From assembly GCF_000003815.2 (NCBI RefSeq), contig NC_049985.1, forward strand, positions 16,321,604-16,385,603: 64,000 nucleotides of DNA, given 5' to 3'. A program made the translations under genes and the position numbers. The stretch comes from Branchiostoma floridae (taxonomy: Eukaryota > Chordata > Leptocardii > Amphioxiformes > Branchiostomatidae). This document shows positions 58,361 to 64,000 of the stretch, in pieces (the first letter of the stretch is position 1; every line of letters starts with the position of its first letter). The notes under the pieces were generated by a model. The model worked only from the letters and a program-made list of their open reading frames with translations, had not been told where the DNA came from and did no database searches.

Positions 58361-58440
58361 GTGTCATCAGTGTGGTGTAATGGTAGGGTGTTTGGCCCAG
58401 ACCCTAGAGGTCCCAGGTTTGAATCTTTTGACATGCTCCA
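58361..58440 (+). repeat. tRNA-like sequence, probable SINE head
   Basis: gtggtgtaatggtagggtg resembles an A box and ggtttgaatc a B box, with tRNA-like spacing, but no full cloverleaf acceptor stem is evident. A hAT-like element begins 9 bp after it, so the SINE body may be truncated. Confidence 0.4.
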
Positions 58441-58448
58441 TTGATGTT

Positions 58449-58786
58449 CAGGGCTCGAAATACCACCTGCATATGGGGTTAGTGCAGGTAAAATTGGAGC
58501 TGTGCAGGTAATTTCTGGTGTCTACCTGCACCTAACCTGCACTGGTCCATGTGCTGGGTATTATACATGTCCTTTAATGTAGGTGTATATGGATTGGCAT
58601 AATAGGCTTTGACTGTTTACCACCTAGAGTATAAAAGAACAAAATAGCAATGGTTCCTGAACAATTTTAGTATGATCCATACATCCTTAACTCAGAGTGG
58701 TACTGGTAAAATATGCCTCAGGTGCAGGTAATTTTCAATGTTACCTGCACCAGTGCAGGTATGAAGAAAAAAGTGTTTGAGCTCTG
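58449..58786. mobile_element. hAT-like element with gtgcaggta motifs and 5-bp TSD
   Basis: 338 bp from cagggctcgaaat to gtttgagctctg, flanked by atgtt on both sides. Subterminal regions repeat gtgcaggta and tacctgcac many times. Same end sequence as 24649-25002 but a different internal motif. Confidence 0.82.
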
Positions 58787-59249
58787 ATGTTGTACCCTTG
58801 AGAAAAATTACACAACTTTCCTCACTTCACTCAGGTGAAAAAGAGTACTAATTAACATTGGTTAGGGATGTCCCATATTTAAGGAGAGCCACACCTTGAG
58901 CATGTAGAGGAACCCACCACACTTATTCATAGAATTGTCCAAATATGCAGCATGTACTCTTCAGTACAAACCTGGTATGTTACACTATGAGGTAGTTTAC
59001 TAGTTATGTGACAGCCCAAGAACATTCACACAAATTCTACATCACAGGTCAGCCACTTTTTCCAGCTTGACTATCACCATTTTACTTAGTGTGAAAGTAC
59101 CAGAGTACAGTAGTGAATTTAGAGTCATGATTTGAATGGAAAATACGTCCATCCTGGAAAAAGTTGAACTGTAATTTCCAACATAAAAAATTGGACTTAT
59201 TACCCAAGTCTTTCATCCTTTAATACATAAGAAATTCTATATAAGCTTA

Positions 59250-59775
59250 AAAGGACTGTTCCCCATCAAAGAAAGTTGTGGTTTCAGGGCAACGGAAATG
59301 ACTGTCCGAACATTTCAGATGTGGACAAGTCTTGTTACTTGTACTACCGGTTACTGAGTCTGCAAACAGGAATTGCCCCAAGAAAAACTTGTGGGAGGCA
59401 AGGCAACAAAGAGGAAACAAACTTGAAAGGCCGACATTTGCTTGAGAACAAATACTGCATATTTCAGCCATACACCTTCCCACACAACATTGGACTGTTT
59501 CAAATCACCCCTGCATAAAAATGGAACATTTTAAAAGTTAGCTACATGTATCCCCAAATGTTAACTAATATTTTGAATTGATTCCACAAAACGGAGCTTG
59601 CTCAATATGCCCAATATTCTTTTGTAACAGTTACTTAAAAGGACTGTTCACCATCAAGAAAAGTTATGGTTTCAGGGCAATGGAACTGACTGTCTGATCT
59701 TGTTACTTGTACTACCGGTTACTGATTCCACAATCAGGAATTGCCCCAAGAAAAACTAGTGGGAGGCAAGGCAAC
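59250..59775. repeat. Direct duplication of about 160 bp (units near 59250 and 59638)
   Basis: aaaaggactgttc, ggtttcagggcaa, cttgttacttgtactaccgg, caggaattgccccaagaaaa and gggaggcaaggcaacaaaga occur in the same order in both units, 388 bp apart. The first unit is followed by a piece (about 59426-59465) of the border of the tandem-core repeat (aaaggccgacatttgctt). Confidence 0.75.
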
Positions 59776-60115
59776 AAAGAAACAGAAAATTGAGCTCAAA
59801 CTGTTCAGACTAGATTTCCTCTGCGTGAGATTTTGGACTAATTGGTCTCAGAGGTATCATTTGATTGTACATGTAGTTAAAGATATACTTCCATCGTGCC
59901 CTTTTTTTCGAAAATCTCCACAGAATTCCGTAGGGATGTAGATAGAAAGCTGAAGACCTAAGTGGATGTTACATAATATTTTGTGAGCATGTTATGTAAC
60001 ATCAGTGAATAGACTTGCTAACGTCATTGCAAGAACCGAGTGAATATGGAAGGGAAGCGACTGTTGAGCTCAGACAAAAGCAGCTGTGTTTACGTGCAAT
60101 ATGTCATGTACACTA

Positions 60116-60325
60116 AAAGCAATTACTCAAGCAACTGGATATGATTTTGGAAAGGGTCAGACATTTCAGACAACCAGTGTCAGTGTCACGGACAAAATGA
60201 CACTGACGAAAGACACCGAATGGTTGAGTGAAACGTCCAACCCTTTCCAAAATTATATCCAGTTGCTTGAGTAACTGCTTTTTGGTGTATGTTATTACCT
60301 GGATGTCTAACCTTCATTGACGTAA
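60116..60325. repeat. Hairpin repeat with dispersed tail, copy 3
   Basis: Arms of about 42 bp (attactcaagcaactggata with tgattttggaaagggt, mirrored from 60238 to 60283), then ggatgtctaaccttcattgac, which it shares with 20565 and 37730. This looks like the most complete copy of that family. Confidence 0.7.
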
Positions 60326-60414
60326 TATGTCATGTATTTTGAAGACAAAACATGTTTGTATGAAGGTTCACATGTGACAGTTTTACACAGTTTCCATACA
60401 CAATAAGTTTGGGA

Positions 60415-60740
60415 AAAAAAGTTGCCTTCCTTATGAAATCCAAGTGGTCATGAAGATTGAAGGAATAGCTGAGGACAGATGGATTGCCAAAATAGATTCT
60501 TCATATTCTTTATTCTTTTGCATCTTCTTCTTTGATATTGGAATATTCTAAAGCATTGACTTTGGCCTTATTCTGAATGTACGGCATTAATATCCATTTT
60601 TCGACATTTCTTGCATTTCACAGCATAATATATGCTCATTTTGCAGCTTAGCTTGAAAAGATATGTATCAAGTATCGTTGAAGACTTTTTTCTTTTAATG
60701 GAGTAAAATTGACACACGTCATCCATATAATCCAATCCCT
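60415..60740. repeat. Dispersed repeat aaaaaaagttgccttc, copy 2
   Basis: Same order of blocks as at 38936-39215. In both places it lies shortly downstream of a gatgtctaaccttcatt repeat (about 1.2 kb at the AMDHD2 copy, about 100 bp here), so the two may be parts of one larger element. Confidence 0.55.
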
Positions 60741-61137
60741 ATGGCCTCTTGGAGATGTAAGACAGGAGCAATGCTTGGTACAACAAATGTACAAGATTTA
60801 CAATTACATTTGTACATACTGGGAAGGAGTCCCAGAACCAATGTGCAAGACTTAAGTGAAGGGAATGTTACATTGGAGATTTCTCTGATTCACTGTTCAC
60901 AAGATTGAAGCTTGTCTACTTGGAGAATGATAGATGAATATTTGGGATGAACACCCTTTCTAATGCACTCAAGTTACATAACCACACTTCCAAATTACTG
61001 CTAAAAGGATTGCTTTACCTCAGGGCTGGGATATCATGTTAAGAAGCAGCTTTTTGTCTAGAAGCCTTCATAAAAGGTTAGTGATTAAAGTGTTGCGGAA
61101 CTCAACCTTAGATAACAGATGTAAGTCAGGTGTTACG

Positions 61138-62100
61138 TAGCAGGCTGTTATGAAAGGTTCTTGACTTCAAAGTTGAGAAGATTTTGAATGATAAGCACAG
61201 TGACAGGTTTGTTACGTATTGTTAGTAGCAGGCTGTTATGAAATATTCTTGACTGCAGAGTTTTGGAGAGGATTTTGAATGATAATCAAAGATTCTTGAC
61301 TGCAGAGTTGAGAAGATTTTGACTAATCATCACAGTTACATATTGTGAGTAGCAGCCTGTTATGAAAGATTCTTGACTGTAGAGGCTTGAGATTTGAATG
61401 TTTGAATAATTAGTATAGCACACACTCAGGTTCAGTTGTTATACTTTGTAGATAGCATGCTTTATAATACATGTAGCTGTTATGAAAGATTCTTGTTTCT
61501 TGCTGTTATGAAAGATCTTTGTTACATACATTGTAGGTAGCATGAAGTAGGCAATGAATGCTGTTATAAAAGATTCTTGCAGCTTGATGTTATGAAAAAT
61601 TCTTGACAGAAGAATTCGTGAGAAGATTTTGAATAATTATCACAGAGATTTCTTACATTGTACACCAGGGCTCTAGCCAGCGTACGTTTTTCGGTCAATG
61701 GACGGAAATTTGCTGAGTCCCAGCCTGCGTGTGACGGAAAAATTTTAAAATCAATCCGTCAACCTTGACGGACAAAAATCCTTGGTGGAAGCTACAGGCG
61801 GCTTGGGGACGCCGTCCACGGCCGTAAAAGCCACACACTGTTTGTTTTGCCATAGTTGACAAAGTGTGTTGGCCTCCTTTTGCATACGACTATCTCATTA
61901 AAACCTGTTTTTCAAGGTCTCAGTTCAGTCTGTCTAATAGCTCCTGGAATAGTGTTTTCGCGGTTTTTGCGACAATGGGAATTGGCTGATGGAAAAGAAA
62001 ATTGAGCTGGCTAGAGCCCTGTTGTACACTGTAGGTAGCATGCTGCTATGAAAGATGAATTCTTTAGAAGACGTTGAATGAATACCACAGAGGTTTGTTA
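61138..62100. repeat. Degenerate tandem repeat, units about 80-110 bp
   Basis: Recurrent gctgttatgaaagattcttg, agaagattttgaat and atcacag over about 1 kb in irregular units. A hAT-like element (61666-62021) is inserted in one unit. Confidence 0.75.
61666..62021. mobile_element. hAT-like MITE with perfect 8-bp TSD
   Basis: 356 bp from cagggctctagccagc to gctggctagagccctg, flanked on both sides by ttgtacac, an exact 8-bp duplication typical of hAT. The interior repeats gacgga and tccgtc. Confidence 0.9.
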
Positions 62101-62397
62101 ATGTGGGTGGGGTGATAGTCGATATGTAAAGGGACCACCACATCAAAGAAATTATCTAAGCCTTAACACTTTGTAGATTATGCTCTTTGAAAATCAGAAG
62201 AGGTCTTAGCTCTCATTTTGTGTAAAGGTTTTCCCGGGGGAATCACAATCCTCATGGAGTAGCATTCTGTTCTTTCAAAAGATTTCCAGCATGACCCAAT
62301 TTTCCTTAAATTGTGGCCTGTTATTCAAGTAACTGCACTCATGAGCAGAAATTGTGATAGAGGTTTCTGAAGAAAACAAAAGGAGTGCCAAAGGGGC

Positions 62398-62610
62398 TAC
62401 TGTAAATGCAGAAACTTTCGCGGTGGTTTAATGTTCGCGGTTTTGGGCGGTGGCTGTTTTACCGCAAATTTAAAACGACTGCGAACATTTTTCTATGGAA
62501 CTTAGACACTACAGTGCGTGGTGCTAACGCGAACTTAAAACCACCGCGAAAAGTCCCTTTTCCTACTACCGCGAAATTAGATCCCCGTGAAGTTAAATGC
62601 ATTTACAGTA
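62398..62610. mobile_element. MITE, tactgtaaatgca family, copy 3
   Basis: 213 bp with ends tactgtaaatgcagaaactt and taaatgcatttacagta, and inner cgcggt and accgcga blocks. The same length as copy 2, so this is probably the family's standard size. Confidence 0.9.
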
Positions 62611-62684
62611 TATGAGAAGATTTTGATTGCCATTAAAACTCAGATTTTGAGATATTTCTTTCATACATCACAAAACGCCCATGT

Positions 62685-63342
62685 TAGGCCACACCAAGTC
62701 TATTTGTAAGTGCTTCTCTTGTTTTTTCAGAAATAAATTGGACCGACAATCGAAAGAAAAAAAAAGATTATTTCAAAAGGTCTGGGGTGAAGATATAAAT
62801 ACAGATTAGATAACAGCCTATACCCTGGGAAAACACAGACTCCTTCGAGGCGCGCAAGGCCTAGTTTACCGATCCCCAGCACACGCGCGCACGGAACACT
62901 CGCCGCCCAACACCCGCCGGCCCCACAAACACCAGCTGGCCTCAACTATCGCTTTACCTCTCACAGAAGCGAGCTATAGTTGGGGGCCGGCGTAAGTGGG
63001 GCCAGCTGGTAGTGGGGCGGGTGTATAGAGGCAGGAGGGCGCGCGTTAGGCAGGGGATCGGTAACTCTTATTTGTGAAGCTTCTTCGAGCTGGTTTCGTC
63101 AGGGTATACAGCCTGAGGATGTTTAATGCAATAAATCATTTGTTAGCTACTTATCTTTTTAATAAATGGCATTGTTTTTTTACACTGAAATTATGTGTTT
63201 GTGGCTTTGAATGGCAATATTCACAGATTTGTGATAGCAAAACCTGTTATTATTTTTTCTCGGGACTTTTTTTTGGAAAATGAAAAAAAGATGGACAGGC
63301 AAATCCGAGAAGCAGCAAATAAAATTGGTATGACCATACCTG
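62685..63342. mobile_element. MITE, aggccacaccaaatct family, copy 2, interrupted
   Basis: Starts taggccacaccaagtct and matches copy 1 through aaaggtctggggtgaagata. It is then interrupted and resumes near atgtttaatgcaataaatca, running to ggcaaatccgaga. The right end is decayed. Confidence 0.65.
62812..63116. mobile_element. GC-rich palindromic element nested in the previous MITE
   Basis: Ends cagcctataccctgggaaaa and (reverse) caggctgtataccctgacg; inner pairs gtttaccgatcccc with ggggatcggtaac, and a centre with ctatcgctttacc against gcgagctatag. It is much richer in GC than its host sequence. Confidence 0.7.
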
Positions 63343-64000
63343 TTTTACTTAAATTGTGCCGTCTCAACATAACTGATGAGCAAAATTTCTGATTGAGGTT
63401 TCTGAAGAAAACAAAAGGCATATCTGGCCACAGAGACTGTATATCTATAGCATCAAGATATTGCGTAAGCTTTTGAGATTTTTCTCAGTTATATCTTACA
63501 CAAAATGACCATGTTACGATTGTTACCTGAAGGAAAAACCTGCCACTAAGAGTAAGACTATATATTATCAAATGCTACATGAATGATTTTACGTTCACAG
63601 GGATTTAATCAAAAGTAGAATTTCCATGGTGGTTTTGAGTTTGTTGGTTGAAACAAGGGGGTAGATCGTGCATAACACATGTACAGAGCAAGCATTTTTT
63701 TTCCAGGTTTCATGTTCAAGGTAAAGAGGGTTATAATCACAAATCAAATACTGCAAAACAAAATTATTATCATTGTAGACTACTAGTAGAACTTATCATG
63801 AATCAGCTCTTAAGACTTCATCTGGACAAGTATTTCCTTGACAGATGTCAAAAAGATAAATTTGTAATTGTCAAAAATTATTCTAAGACTAATGTCTGCA
63901 GAAATACTGCACACTCCTATACTGATTTGAATCGTTTCCAAATGAATGACCATTGTCAGTTAGTTTAGTAAGATGATGTAACATTTATCATAATACTGGC
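63343..64000. other. No gene recognised
   Basis: AT-rich sequence to the window end. The COMMD5 last exon was looked for here and not found. Confidence 0.4.

Noticed and set aside
58361-58440. Functional tRNA gene
   Set aside because: A and B box-like strings exist, but paired acceptor and anticodon stems are not convincing; more likely a SINE head.
62727-62945. Minus-strand ORF in the GC-rich palindrome
   Set aside because: Explained by the nested element's composition; no homology recognised.

Overview
This is a piece of an animal nuclear genome. The genes are split by canonical GT-AG introns, the introns are AT-rich with frequent tacatgtacatg-type strings, and the space between exons is filled with short inverted-repeat transposons, a tRNA-derived SINE and a non-LTR retrotransposon whose first ORF carries a PHD finger. 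The genes look like chordate orthologues but are very divergent from vertebrates. An amphioxus (Branchiostoma) or similar invertebrate deuterostome fits best. That is inference; no search was run.

Layout. (1) 1515-22889, minus strand: a 20-exon SLX4 gene, the scaffold for structure-specific DNA repair nucleases. All exons were joined by hand and the frame closes exactly (2962 codons plus stop). (2) 23096-23231, minus: a lone terminal coding exon of an unidentified gene. (3) About 30161-34754, plus: a full-length, apparently intact CR1/Jockey-like LINE with two overlapping ORFs, sitting between two head-to-head transcription units. (4) 35.5-43.46 kb, plus: AMDHD2, N-acetylglucosamine-6-phosphate deacetylase, which carries two alternative versions of the exon holding the catalytic Asp. 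(5) 45580-49715, minus: VMA21, the V-ATPase assembly chaperone, with two alternative last exons, each encoding the second membrane helix and the C-terminus. (6) 50210-54796, plus: COMMD5, head-to-head with VMA21 (494 bp between start codons); its last exon was not found. (7) 54.8-64 kb: no exon recognised, but many transposon fossils.

The genes are unrelated housekeeping functions (DNA repair, amino-sugar catabolism, V-ATPase assembly, COMMD trafficking complex), not a pathway cluster. The most interesting signals are the two exon duplications in neighbouring genes. In AMDHD2 the copies are each 133 bp, so including both or neither breaks the frame. In VMA21 the two endings differ in a C-terminal di-lysine signal. 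Other notable items are the intact LINE with tandem 5' monomers and hairpin repeats, a MITE that expanded into a minisatellite beside an SLX4 exon, and four transposon families that share one architecture with different internal motifs.
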